From contig CM055274.1 in assembly GCA_029237695.1 (NCBI GenBank), positions 15,737,505 through 15,801,504 on the forward strand: a stretch of DNA of 64,000 nt. The letters run 5' to 3'. Origin of the DNA: Conchocele bisecta. Lineage: Eukaryota; Mollusca; Bivalvia; Lucinida; Thyasiridae. This document shows, one piece after another, positions 40,011 through 50,800 of the stretch. Made by a program: the position numbers and the translations under genes. The number at the start of each line of letters is the position of its first letter. Position 1 is the stretch's first letter. Below the pieces are notes generated by a model. The model saw nothing but the letters and a program-made list of their open reading frames with translations. It did no database searches and was not told the origin of the DNA.

Positions 40011-40663
40011 ATCTTTTTTCGCTATAAAATCAATATTTGATGGAATTTCATAAAACAAATTTTTTTTGGGGATGGTGACTTTTTTGTTATTGATAAAAAA
40101 GTTCTTACATTTAAATATTTTTTAGATTTAATATGTTTAATAGCCTATAGTACGTCGGCAGAAAAACTTGGAACAGATAGTAATCTTATTACTTTTATAA
40201 TTGGTATAACCGGATTCAACTCTCACGTAAGCCAAAAGCCAAAATTGTACCTGAGGGTCAAACCAGGGATGTCGGGATTCCATTATTCTATCGTTCAATT
40301 AGTATTACCCTTCACATGCTCCCAACCTCCACCCACTAAGGATGAATCCCGATCGTTAAATCACCCATTGCATGCTCCCAACCAACCATCACAAAAAATA
40401 TTATTAGTACAGGGGGTGGGGGGATAAATTTGACTGTGACTGTGAGTATTGGATTTATCATTATCGGCACATGAAGCTTTTAACTTTCACAGTAGACATT
40501 GGAAATACTACCACAAAAAGGGTCTTGTTAGGTTTGCAACCAGTGTAGGCCTAAATCACTCTGCTGTGAATCACTCTGATCAGGGCCTACACTATTGAGA
40601 AAACAGTTCTGATGTATCAAATGAAAACTGCGCGTCTGTATCAGGCTTCACGACAATGTCAGC

Positions 40664-40908
40664 TGGGGGCGTTTCACTAAACTTTGTACGACTAAAATGT
40701 TCATAAGTGCAAAACTATGATAGTCTGTAAATTCTACATTAACGATGTTTTCTTGTAAACAATTATTGGATCGACATTTATTGAGCATAGGCTGCATATG
40801 CAGCCTATGCTCAATACATGTAAATCCATCAATTGAAATTTCCAGACGATCCTAAATTTGCACTTAAGAACATTTTAGTTGTACAAAGTTTAGTGAAACG
40901 GGCCCCTG
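40664..40908. mobile_element. Hairpin MITE family C, copy 4
   Basis: GGGGGCGTTTCACTAAACTT to AAGTTTAGTGAAACGGGCCC, centre GCATAGGCTGCATATGCAGC. Confidence 0.8.
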
Positions 40909-40925
40909 GTCGGCTGATAATGGGT

Positions 40926-42249
40926 CTATAATTCAATAACAACTTCTTGTGAATCTATAACCTATAATATTTTGGCGGGACAAACATATATTTATGGGTA
41001 GGTCGATTTTTCATGAGTGATGATTTAATATGTTATTTATTAAAAGAGTTTACAGAAATGTAGTTATGCCGAGATTCATATGAAAGCAGTCAACAAATTT
41101 AATAAATAGTGTACTATACGAACACAAACGTCTTCTGTTTATTGCATAATCATATCATTATCATTTGAAGCTGTACTGTTTGATGCCAGGTCCTCGCCAC
41201 ACCAGAATCACTTGGCCCCCTCCCAAAAGAAGTAGGCTCAGTAATAATCTTACTACTTTTATAATGGGCAATAACCCAATTCAACTCCCAGGTAACAAAA
41301 GACAAAGTTTAGTGAAACGGGCCACAGGTGGAAGACTCGGACCTATGACACAAAAAAAATGCCTTTTAAAAAAAATCCCATTACCCCACCCACTTGGTCT
41401 CGTACAGTACCATATGCTAGCGTATGGTACTGTACGAGACCAAGTGGGTGGGGTAATGGGATTTTTTTAATAGGCATTTTTTTTGGTGTCATAGGTCCGA
41501 GTCTTCCACCTGTGAAACGGGCCCCTGGTCGGCTGATAATAGGTCTAGAATTCAATAACAACATCTTGTAGATCTATAACATTTAATCTTTTGGTGGGAC
41601 AAAACATATATTTATGGGTAGGTCGATTTTTCATGAGTGATGAATTATATGTTATTTATTAAAAGAGTTTACAGAAATGTAGTTATGCCGAGATTCATAT
41701 GAAAGCAGTCAACAAATTTAATAAATAGTGTACTATACGAACACAAACGTCTTCTGTTTATTGCATAATCATATCATTATCATTTGAAGCTGTACTGTTT
41801 GATGCCAGGTCCTCGCCACACCAGAATCACTTGGCCCCCTCCCAAAAGAAGTAGGCTCAGTAATAATCTTACTACTTTTATAATGGGCAATAACCCAATT
41901 CAACTCCCAGGTAACAAAAGACAAAGTTTAGTGAAACGGGCCACAGGTGGAAGACTCGGACCTATGACACAAAAAAAATGCCTTTTAAAAAAAATCCCAT
42001 TACCCCACCCACTTGGTCTCGTACAGTACCATATGCTAGCGTATGGTACTGTACGAGACCAAGTGGGTGGGGTAATGGGATTTTTTTAATAGGCATTTTT
42101 TTTGGTGTCATAGGTCCGAGTCTTCCACCTGTGAAACGGGCCCCTGGTCGGCTGATAATAGGTCTAGAATTCAATAACAACATCTTGTAGATCTATAACA
42201 TTTAATCTTTTGGTGGGACAAAACATATATTTATGGGTAGGTCGATTTT
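40926..42249 (+). repeat. 619 bp tandem duplication, 2.1 copies
   Basis: Sequence from about 41040 to 41630 recurs at +619 with essentially no differences. The first 110 bp of copy 1 are diverged, and a third partial copy ends at 42249. The unit holds CTTCTGTTTATTGCATAATC, GATGCCAGGTCCTCGCCACA and the long palindrome described next. The identical ORFs at 41165 and 41784 are repeat translations. Confidence 0.85.
41322..41519. mobile_element. ~195 bp near-perfect palindrome (also at 41941-42138)
   Basis: Arms GGTGGAAGACTCGGACCTAT, GACAC, poly-A, then CCCATTACCCCACCCACTTG and TCTCGTACAGTACCATA, turning at TATGCTAGCGTA. Present in both 619 bp units. Related words at 23330-23400 (GTGAAAGACTCGGACATAGG, ACCCCACCCACCCC) suggest a wider family. 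Confidence 0.75.
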
Positions 42250-42397
42250 GCATAATCACATCATCATAATTGGAAGCTGTACTGGTCACAGCATGTTTAC
42301 GTACTAGTCTCATTTAAATAATTGTTACACTGGTGTATATATTGTTACTACACCATGTTAATACACTCGGACAGCTGAAGGTATGTAATAATTATTA

Positions 42398-42700
42398 TAG
42401 GAATGAATGGCTTTTTTGTGGAATTTATCGGGGTATAAGCTTATCCCCGATAAATTCCACAAAAAGGGCATTCATTCCTTATAATTCCAGCATTTGAAAT
42501 AAATTCATCAAGAAAATGTGTTTATTTTCCGTTTTCTTAAGAATTATTTTAACTGCGCCTCACGGTTACGGAAAGTAGTTTGGCGTGGGAGTTTACTGGG
42601 ATATAAATTTTGGACAGAGACTTGCTACGGGCCAATCAAATGTTAGGGAATTGTGTAAATATTTTTGTGCTGGAATTATATGTTATTTGATTTGCATGTG
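42398..42700. mobile_element. Composite hairpin element B, copy 2
   Basis: A shortened hairpin (GGAATGAATGGCTTTTTTGT, turning at GGGGTATAAGCTTATCCCC) followed by the complete tail: TTTCTTAAGAATTATTTTAA, CTCACGGTTACGGAAAGTAG, TTTGGACAGAGACTTGCTAC, GTGCTGGAATTATA. Confidence 0.75.
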
Positions 42701-42785
42701 GATATATGCACAAGTTCCGCAGCGTGCGATATTGCGCGACTGGAACGAGTGGCATATATCCACATACAAATCAAATAACCTATAA
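42680..42785. mobile_element. Hairpin element with TTATTTGATTTG ends
   Basis: Arms ATATGTTATTTGATTTGCAT, GTGGATATATGC and ATATATCCACATACAAATCA, AATAACC. Part of one arm recurs at 25905-25950. A related larger hairpin with different loop lies at 61230-61350. Confidence 0.65.
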
Positions 42786-43734
42786 GTATTACATATTATA
42801 TGAGTATATCATTCGCAATTTATATGCGCTTCAAAAAATATACAAAATATAAATAAAATAAACAAATGAGTGGTGATTCAGAAGGAACTATTTTGCGATG
42901 TGAAGTGTAGTTCCAGCACTGACCAATATGAACCCACGAGACGTCCATATGGGAAAATATTGATGTCTTGCATTGTATTGTGTTTCAATGGGAAACAAAA
43001 GTAATCATATAATAATGGATCTAATAGCATAATTATGTAGATCTTGACCTACTTGCATTCACACCATTGCAACTAGACTCACATTGTGGTCAAATATTAT
43101 TACAAGAGTTGTCAGAGGACAACGAAGCACGCCCGGTGGCAGCAAAGGAACCGAGGGCACATTTGAAAACACAACGTGCTGGATAAGGGAAACAAAATTT
43201 ATGAGCCATTTACTAGAGAGTGTTAAAGCCCCAATACGGCTCAAGTTACCGAATTTGGCCTCCTATTGGGTTTTCCCACACATAAATCCAACAGGTTTCT
43301 ATTTACACACACTTTGAAACTGTTTGCATTCATTCTGGTACAAAAATGAGTTTGTAGTCGATGAAAATATCAATAGTTGTTGATAAACAAACAGCAGGTG
43401 CGTGTTCAAAGTCCGATCGATTTTCCGATAGACGCTTGGGTCAACTGCTCAACTCCCTGATTCGTGGCCGATGAATTCCGATAGCCGGAGTTTATCGACT
43501 CGCTTCCGAGCCGAAGCCGTTGGGTTACGGAAATTAATTTGTCAATATTGACATTTTGCACTGAGTGGTACACACAACAAGTTTTTGATGTCTTCACATT
43601 GCGATTAAGATGTAAATCTCAAGACTTGAGATGTATCTATTAGGCAGTATATGTTAGTTTTGTGTACTAAATCAGTTGTCAAACATGTTTTTGTGTTTGA
43701 AAAAATCGGATAATTGTAATACTGAGTCGTTCAG

Positions 43735-44330
43735 GGCCTTTAAGGTTTCGAGCGTACAAAGTATTTGACCTTGACCCTGGGCTTAGCAGAGGTAGAGGAC
43801 CCTTGGAACAATGCGTGTGTGAAATATGAAGCAAATCCAAGCAAGGAAACAGAAAATATAGGCCATTTACCCGAGCATGCGAGCGTTAAGGTTTTGAGAT
43901 GCACAAAGTATGTGACCTTGACCCTGGGCTTAGAAGGGGAGGCATGGATGTGGATTTGCCACAGCGCAGTAGAGGACCCTTGGAGCAATGCGTGTGTGAA
44001 ATATGAAGCAAATCCAAGCAAGGAAACAGAAAATATAGGCCATTTACCCGAGCGTCCGAGTGTTAAGGTTTCGAGAGGCACAAAGCATGTGACATTGAGC
44101 CTGGGCTTAGCAGAGGTAGAGGTAGAGGATCCTTGGAGCAATGTGGGTGTGAAATATGAAGCAAATCCAAGCAAGGAAACAGAAAATATAGGGCATTATA
44201 ATTTTTGAAGACGGACGAACGGACGGACGGATGGACGGATGGACGGAGGACGGACGGACGGACGGACGGACGCCTACGACGCCGAGGGTATGCCATAAGC
44301 ACTTCTTCCTTCGGAAGGCGCGCTAAAAAT
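43735..44330 (+). repeat. ~160 bp tandem array, three units, (GGAC)n end
   Basis: Units share AAGGTTT(C/T)GAG, GACCTTGACCCTGGGCTTAG, GTGTGAAATATGAAGCAAAT, CCAAGCAAGGAAACAGAAAA. It ends in (GGACGGAT)n and CTACGACGCCGAGGGTATGC. The open frames on both strands are repeat translations. Confidence 0.75.
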
Positions 44331-45254
44331 TGGTGAAGGGGTTCATAAGTTATTAAGAAATGTCACTAGCGTACATACACATGTGCTTCGCACATTAACT
44401 AACACTATTTCCACTCTTGCGCAGTCTGATCTGGGACTATGCTGGTCGCAATCATTGTATACTACCTATTCTCAGCCAGCGACCATTATGTACCCTCAGA
44501 TAAAAACAAAATGTACACGATAATTCATATCTGCATTTTACATTACATGGCAACATGATTATAGCACCTGTATTTGAACCCTGTTTATCCTGAAGATACA
44601 AAAATGTTCTCACTGAAAATATTAAATATTTGTTCTTTTTTCTGCACAGAATTGTTGTTAGATGATCCTAAATTTGCACTTACGAACATTTTATGAAGTT
44701 TAGTGAAACGGCCCCCAAATATGCATGGAAAGTAATGTAAAAAAATAAGTACAAACTAACTGTAAATTTGTTTTGATGACAATGTATGCAGCAATGAATA
44801 ATCTAGATAGGAAATGCTAAGAACACAAAACAAGAAAAGAACGCCGCCAATGGCATGTATCCTGTCGCTGTGGTGGTTGGATCATAAACATGCCCATCAA
44901 GTTTTAAGCTAATTGTTCATACGGTAAAGAAGCCATAGCAGAATGGAGAAACAAGCACGCATCTACTGAACGGTCATTTGACATTGGGCTAGGGGAGTCT
45001 ACATGAGGCCAGGGAATTAAAATATGGATGATGATAAATATGCATATGACATTTCAAGCCAATCTTTCATAGTAATAACTACCATTAAGTGATTTTAGCT
45101 AGTTGTGCTATATTGAGGGATACCAGCACATGTGTATGTGGCTATTGCTAAGGAATGGGGATTTGTGACAAGACTCGCTCCTTATCTTCTAGAGAACCCC
45201 TAAAGTCTGATATTGATTAAAACTGCTTGTTAGCAGCATAACGGGATCACTGAA
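44331..45254. other. Intergenic, little recognised
   Basis: A fragment of MITE family C (right end only) at 44655-44716 and scattered GATCAGG-type words near 44420. Otherwise unique AT-rich sequence; no gene, RNA gene or clear repeat seen. Confidence 0.4.
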
Positions 45255-45365
45255 CTAAATGGCGAACAGTGCAGACCCAGATCAGACTGCGCCTCCGCGC
45301 AGGCTGATCTGGGTCTACACTGGTCGCAAATACCATTTCTCCAGTCACAGCCACATAATTATGTA
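45255..45365. repeat. Dispersed GATCAGG-type repeat, fragment
   Basis: ATGGCGAACAGTGCAGACCC, AGACTGCGCCTCCGCGCAGG hairpin, CCATTTCTCCAGTCACAGCC. A second fragment lies at 45665-45755. Confidence 0.55.
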
Positions 45366-46169
45366 GTATGGTATGATCAGTTTTCAACAAATGAAGATTG
45401 TTTTACACAGTGCATTTACTGGTTACAACACAGTCCCTTTAAATTCAGAACACGATACAGTGAACAACTAATGTAAATAATTTCTGAGATTGCGGAGTTG
45501 TAAATAGCATAAAACCATACAGGCGAACATATATCTGAAAAGGAGGACACCACAACAATTTCTCCACAAAACTCTTCTCTTCTCTTACCAGAAGTAAATG
45601 TAGACAAAATATAGTCGGTGGCTTCAAAAACACACCAATATAATTATAACTGTGTATGACCATCAATGTTTCACCGACTATATGGCGAAGAGAGTAGACC
45701 ATGATCAGACTGTGTGGATGCACAGGCTGATCTACGTCTACATTGATCACAATGGTGGTGATACTGCATTCACGATACCATTTATGAGTGTACAAAAGAA
45801 GACCTAAACACAAATGCTGAACGCAAGTCCCAAATGACCTTGACCTTGTGCATTTGGACATAAAATTCCTGGGGTGGAGAGCCAAGCCATCCATGACAGC
45901 AAGGTGGACCTGGGCCCAGAGCAAGTGGAGATAAAAAGAAGTCTAACAAGAGTGCCGCAAGTCACAAAATACGCCCATCGAATATGGGCCAGACAGCGAA
46001 GATGCGACAGCAGAAATGTGAAGATGTCACCAAGGCAAGAAACATTAATGAGAATTTGAAAGTCTATAGCATTATTTCTTCATCTCGTTGTGCTAAACAT
46101 GTATACTAATTTAGGCAGAGATAGAAAAGTAGAGTGTAAAGTAGAAATGATAGGGAATTGGATACAATA

Positions 46170-47115
46170 ATGTATAAAAAATGGCTAAGTTAAAAAGGTG
46201 ATATTTTTGTTAAAAAATATTTTTTCGGCATAAAAACATGAAGGTGCACATCTTCAATATGTGTAGAAGACGTGTGTATAGTTTCAGAACGATCGACTGA
46301 ACAGTTTCGGAGGAGTTGTGTACACAAACTCTGTACCGTATATAGAAATGTATAGAAAAATGAAGAAAAAATGGCTATTAATTAAATAGGTGATATTTTT
46401 GTTACAAAAATATTTTTTCGGCATAAAAACACCAAGGTGCACATCTTCAATATGTGTAGAAGACGTGTGTATAGTTTCAGAACGATCGACTGAACGGTTT
46501 CGGAGGAGTTGTGTACACAAACTCTGTACCGTATATAGAATTGTATAGAAAAATGTAGAAAAATGGCTTAAGTTAAAAAGGTGATATTTTTGTTAAAAAA
46601 TATTTTTTCGGCATAAAAACACCAAGGTGCACATCTTCAATATGTGTAGAAGACGTGTGTATAATTTCAGAACGATCGACAGAACGGTTTCAGAGGAGTT
46701 GTGTACACAAACTCTGTACCGTATATAGAATTGTATAGAAAAATTTAGAAAAAATGGCTAAGTTAAAAAGGTGATATTTTCGTTAAAAAATATTTTTTCG
46801 CCATAAAAACACCAAGGTGCACATCTTCAATATGTGTAGAAGACGTGTGCAAAGTTTCAGATCGATCGACTGAAAGGTTTCGGAGGAGTTGTGTACACAA
46901 ACTCTGTACCGTATATAGAAAAGTATAGACAAATGAAGAAAAAATGGCCAAGTTAAAAAGGTGATATTTTTGTTAAAAAATATTTTTTCGCAATAAAAAC
47001 ACCAAGGTGCACATCTTCAATATGTGTAAAAGACGTGTGTATAGTTTCAGATCGATCGACTGAACGGTTTCGGAGGAATTGTGTACACGAACTATGCGCT
47101 TTTTCTTCAGCCGCC
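46170..47115 (+). repeat. ~192 bp tandem array, about five units
   Basis: Units start near 46183, 46370, 46560, 46755 and 46945. They share AAAAAGGTGATATTTTTGTT, CACCAAGGTGCACATCTTCA, GTGTAGAAGACGTGTG, TTTCAGA(A/T)CGATCGAC and GGAGGAGTTGTGTACACAAA. It ends GCCGCCCGCCCGCCGTGCGG. Very regular, hence young or homogenised. Confidence 0.85.
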
Positions 47116-47219
47116 CGCCCGCCGTGCGGTAAAACATAATACGTACCGTTTTTTAAAAACGGTCGTATAAAAATGGTGACACAACCAACGCCAGAAAAAT
47201 CAGCACATACTTATCGGTG

Positions 47220-47360
47220 TTATGACCAGTGTAGATCCAGGTCAGCCTGTGCACCTGCAGGATCTGCACTGTGCGCCATTCCATCAATGAAACATCCGGT
47301 ATGTTAAAACAAGCCACAGATCTCATAAGCCCCATTTCTCCAGTTGCAGCCACAAATGAA
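47220..47360. repeat. Dispersed GATCAGG-type repeat
   Basis: GACCAGTGTAGATCCAGGTC, CACTGTGCGCCATTCCATCA and CCCATTTCTCCAGTTGCAGC. Lies just beyond the stop codon of GTF3A. Confidence 0.55.
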
Positions 47361-47400
47361 CATGGACGAGTCTATTGCAGTTAATGAGAGGTGGTGATGG

Positions 47401-47850
47401 TTAATTTGAAGGACCAGGGTCACTCGTGGTTTCTTTCATACTACCTAGAACTACGTCAGATTTCTGTGGCAAAGTGTCACTGTTCGTTTCCATAGCAACA
47501 AGATTTCCCGTAGCAGTTTCCAGCACTTTCAACGGTTCTATATCTGCCTCAGACTCTAGTTTATGTGAAAACACATTTTTTATTATCATATCAACAGTTT
47601 TTGTATGGCTATCAGAATCACTAATATCCCGAGATTCGTCCGAAGATTCATATTTTCGTTTCGCAAATTCAAGGTCATCCGAGGTCAAATGTGAAGGTGA
47701 GCACAGCATATCGTCAAGGTCATTTACACGATCATCACCCTCCTGACTGACCCCGGTGAGGGACTCTGCAGGCGTTTTCTTCTTGGGGCGTTTCTTTTTC
47801 GGCAGAGGTTTGGTTGGGTCGTGGAGGCGTGAATGTTCCTGGAGCTTTTG
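47401..47850 (-). CDS. GTF3A: GTF3A last exon: end of finger 9 and tail
   Basis: Acceptor ATTAACAG. It starts [12 protein letters not shown], completing finger 9, then [17 protein letters not shown], an acidic region [14 protein letters not shown], and ends TTSDPGPSN with stop TAA at 47401-47403. No polymerase III activation motif of the vertebrate type is obvious in the tail. Confidence 0.88.
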   Translation of the reverse strand, partial: QKLQEHSRLHDPTKPLPKKKRPKKKTPAESLTGVSQEGDDRVNDLDDMLCSPSHLTSDDLEFAKRKYESSDESRDISDSDSHTKTVDMIIKNVFSHKLESEADIEPLKVLETATGNLVAMETNSDTLPQKSDVVLGSMKETTSDPGPSN

Positions 47851-50800
47851 CTGTTAATGGAAGAAATATCGGAACAGCTGAGACGAACGTGTGCGACGAG
47901 CGTAGCCCCAGATTAGCCTGCGCATCTGCACAGTCTGATCAGGGCCTACGCTGGCTGCCATTCTATCACTGATTTAGTCCTCAACTCTTACAGTGGTAGC
48001 CAGATCGGACAAGTGGATTTTCAGCGGGTACTCCGGTTTCGTTCCACACTATGAACCACCCTTACACCTCCATCTGTGCCAAAGAAAGCATTTGCATAGG
48101 TGCTCCGCTGCTAATTTGTAATCGTTGTAAAATACATAAAGTTTAAACTAAAATAGTCTTACAGCCAGAAAGAAAATGTGTTTCTGATCCGAATACACAA
48201 AAGGATTGGGATCTATAATTGTTGTTGTTGTCAAATTTTTGACAACGTTATAAGTTGGTCTAAGAGCAAATTTCACATGTTTCGAAGAGCTTGTAGTACA
48301 CAATTTATTCATCTACCATTTTGAAATACCGGATTGAGTTCCCTCGACATCTGTAAATCCGACACAGAAACTCGTGCTCCGCACTCGTTTCTTTATCGGA
48401 TTTACAGATGTCTCGGGGGGGGGGGGGAATAAATCCGGTATTTCAAAATGGTAGTTGAATAAACTCTATATATTACACCCACCTTGGATGCAAACAAGCG
48501 CCCGCAGCCTTCCTCGCCACATTCAAACTTCTTGCCTTCATGGTAGCTGTGGATATGGGAGTTGAGATTCCGCAGGTCAAAGTATTCGCGCTGGCAGTTC
48601 TCGTACGGACATTCCATCGTCTCCCGGGTGTCTCTGTGTACGAGCAGGTGCTTCTTTAACCATTGCTTCTGACTGAATGTTTTACCGCATGTTCGACATT
48701 CGTGTTGACCTGGAAAATGTTATAGGAATGAATGGCCTTTTTGTGGAATTTATCGGGATATAAACTTGGAAAAGTCGCAGGAATACTGGACGAAGGCCGG
48801 AAGGCCTCGTCCAGTATTCCCGCGACTTTTCCAAGTTTATATCCCCGATAAATTCAACAGAAAGGCCATTCATTCCTTATAATTCCAGCATTGAAATAAA
48901 TTCATCAAGAAATGTGTTTATTTTCCGATTTCTCAAGAATTATTTTAACTGCGCCTCACGGTTACGGAAAGTAATTCAGCGTGGGAGTTTACTGGGATAT
49001 AAATTTTGGACAGAGACTTGCTACGGGCCAATCAAATGTTAGGGAATTGTGTAAATATTTTTGTGCTGGAATTATATTCACATAAAGTAAATGGGTTGAA
49101 CATTCCAGCAACAGCTAAGGTCATTTAAGGACAGGACCCCGGTTTCAAGTCTCATCCGAAAGACAAGTGGGATGGAAATACTATGAAAGTATGATTGATG
49201 CTTAAGGTGAGGTTTGAACCCATAACCTCCAGATTGAAAGCCAAGTGTTCCAACCCCTAGGTCACAACTGATCCCCTTGATTGCCCTAAAGCTATAGTTA
49301 CTTAAAAGTGAGAACCAAATAATGATAAATATCCTTTAAGCTAGATTCCCATGGATATGATAAATATGATGGCCGCGGCCCGCATGTCGAGCACATCAAG
49401 GCATTTCACAGCCATGCTGCAAAGCTGTAAAGCAAATTTCTAATTCATTTGACCATTGTCGTACAATGAAAATATGTAAATAATAAGCAAGTATATGACA
49501 CGAGATATATGACGATACTAGGACAGCTGGGTTGTTTCTATTTTCACCCATATAGGTACATAAATATCTGATTTTTCCTATCTTGCTCAACAATGTACTG
49601 ATATAAGTGAAAATTTAAACAACCCGGCGGTCCTAGTAACGTCATATATCTTCAATTAACCACTTTACACAGGACCATGATGAAAACACATTTTTATTTT
49701 TTATATTATTTTAAAAAAAAAGAGTTAAATTAAGAAACTTAACAGAATTGATAAAGGGACAGACATCACCTGTAGCCGATTTCACCAACATTGCAAAGTA
49801 TACTTTTCTAGCACAGTATACTTTGAGGGAGTAATCATTTATTTTTCCTGAAATGCATTATTTCATATAAAACTAACAACTGCATATATTTGATGATTAA
49901 AAGTATGCAGAATTATTATACTGAATTTATTACATTATCACAGCCAAAATGGCTGTGATAATGTAATAAATTCAGTATAACAAAAATTAATAAATTTATC
50001 ATAAAATTTAAAATTTCTCCCTCAAAGTATACTTTGCTAGAAAAGTATACTTTGCAATGTTGGTGAAATAGGCAGCTGGTAAACATGTCATAACAGCTGA
50101 CCAGCAAAAATATTTAATATCCTAACCACAGCTAATGCCATATAGAGACGAGACATCAGTTTTCAAGTCCGATTCAAAAGAGTAACACATGCCATACCTG
50201 TGCTGTGTTGGAGCATCTTGTGTTTACGGAGCATCGTCCATTTGTCAAAGGAGGCTTCACACGCCGGCTCATCACACTTGTACCCTGTGATAGGAAGATA
50301 TGAGACATGCCATGTGATTTTGTACTTAACGCGCACAATATTTCGCGAAATATATTTACAGAAACTGTGATATCTTCTGTAAATGATGTCGAAAGATGAC
50401 AAAATTGAATAGCAATTTGCTATTAAATGTTGTCATCTTTCGATGTCATTTAGGAAAATATCATAAATGTTTTAAATATCTTTCATGAGATATCGCGTGT
50501 ATATTCTTAGGTACAAAATCACATGACGACATATCTCATATAGAGACTAACCACCCGCCATCATTGGATACAGAATATACTTCACAAGACAAACTGGCCA
50601 TGTAATTCGGTAGATTAAAACAGCTATTAACCCTGTCCATGCTGAGGATACGCCATTATGTTTCCGAAAAATCCTAAATAATTTCCTTCTATGTGCTCAC
50701 AAGTATGTGTCGCGACCACCATTTGAACCGTCTCATCGAGACGGTTCAAATGAGTGGTCACAACATATACTTTCATTGAGAAATAACAAAAATGAAAATA

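Noticed and set aside
41165..42190. Pairs of identical 70-101 codon ORFs
   Set aside because: They arise from a palindrome within the 619 bp tandem duplication and have no protein features.
43740..44208. Overlapping ~145-codon ORFs on both strands
   Set aside because: Both are translations of the ~160 bp tandem array with a (GGAC)n end.
45445..45924. 159-codon minus-strand ORF
   Set aside because: It includes the GATCAGG-type repeat (read as DQPVHPHSL, a recurrent repeat translation) and has no domain or splice evidence.
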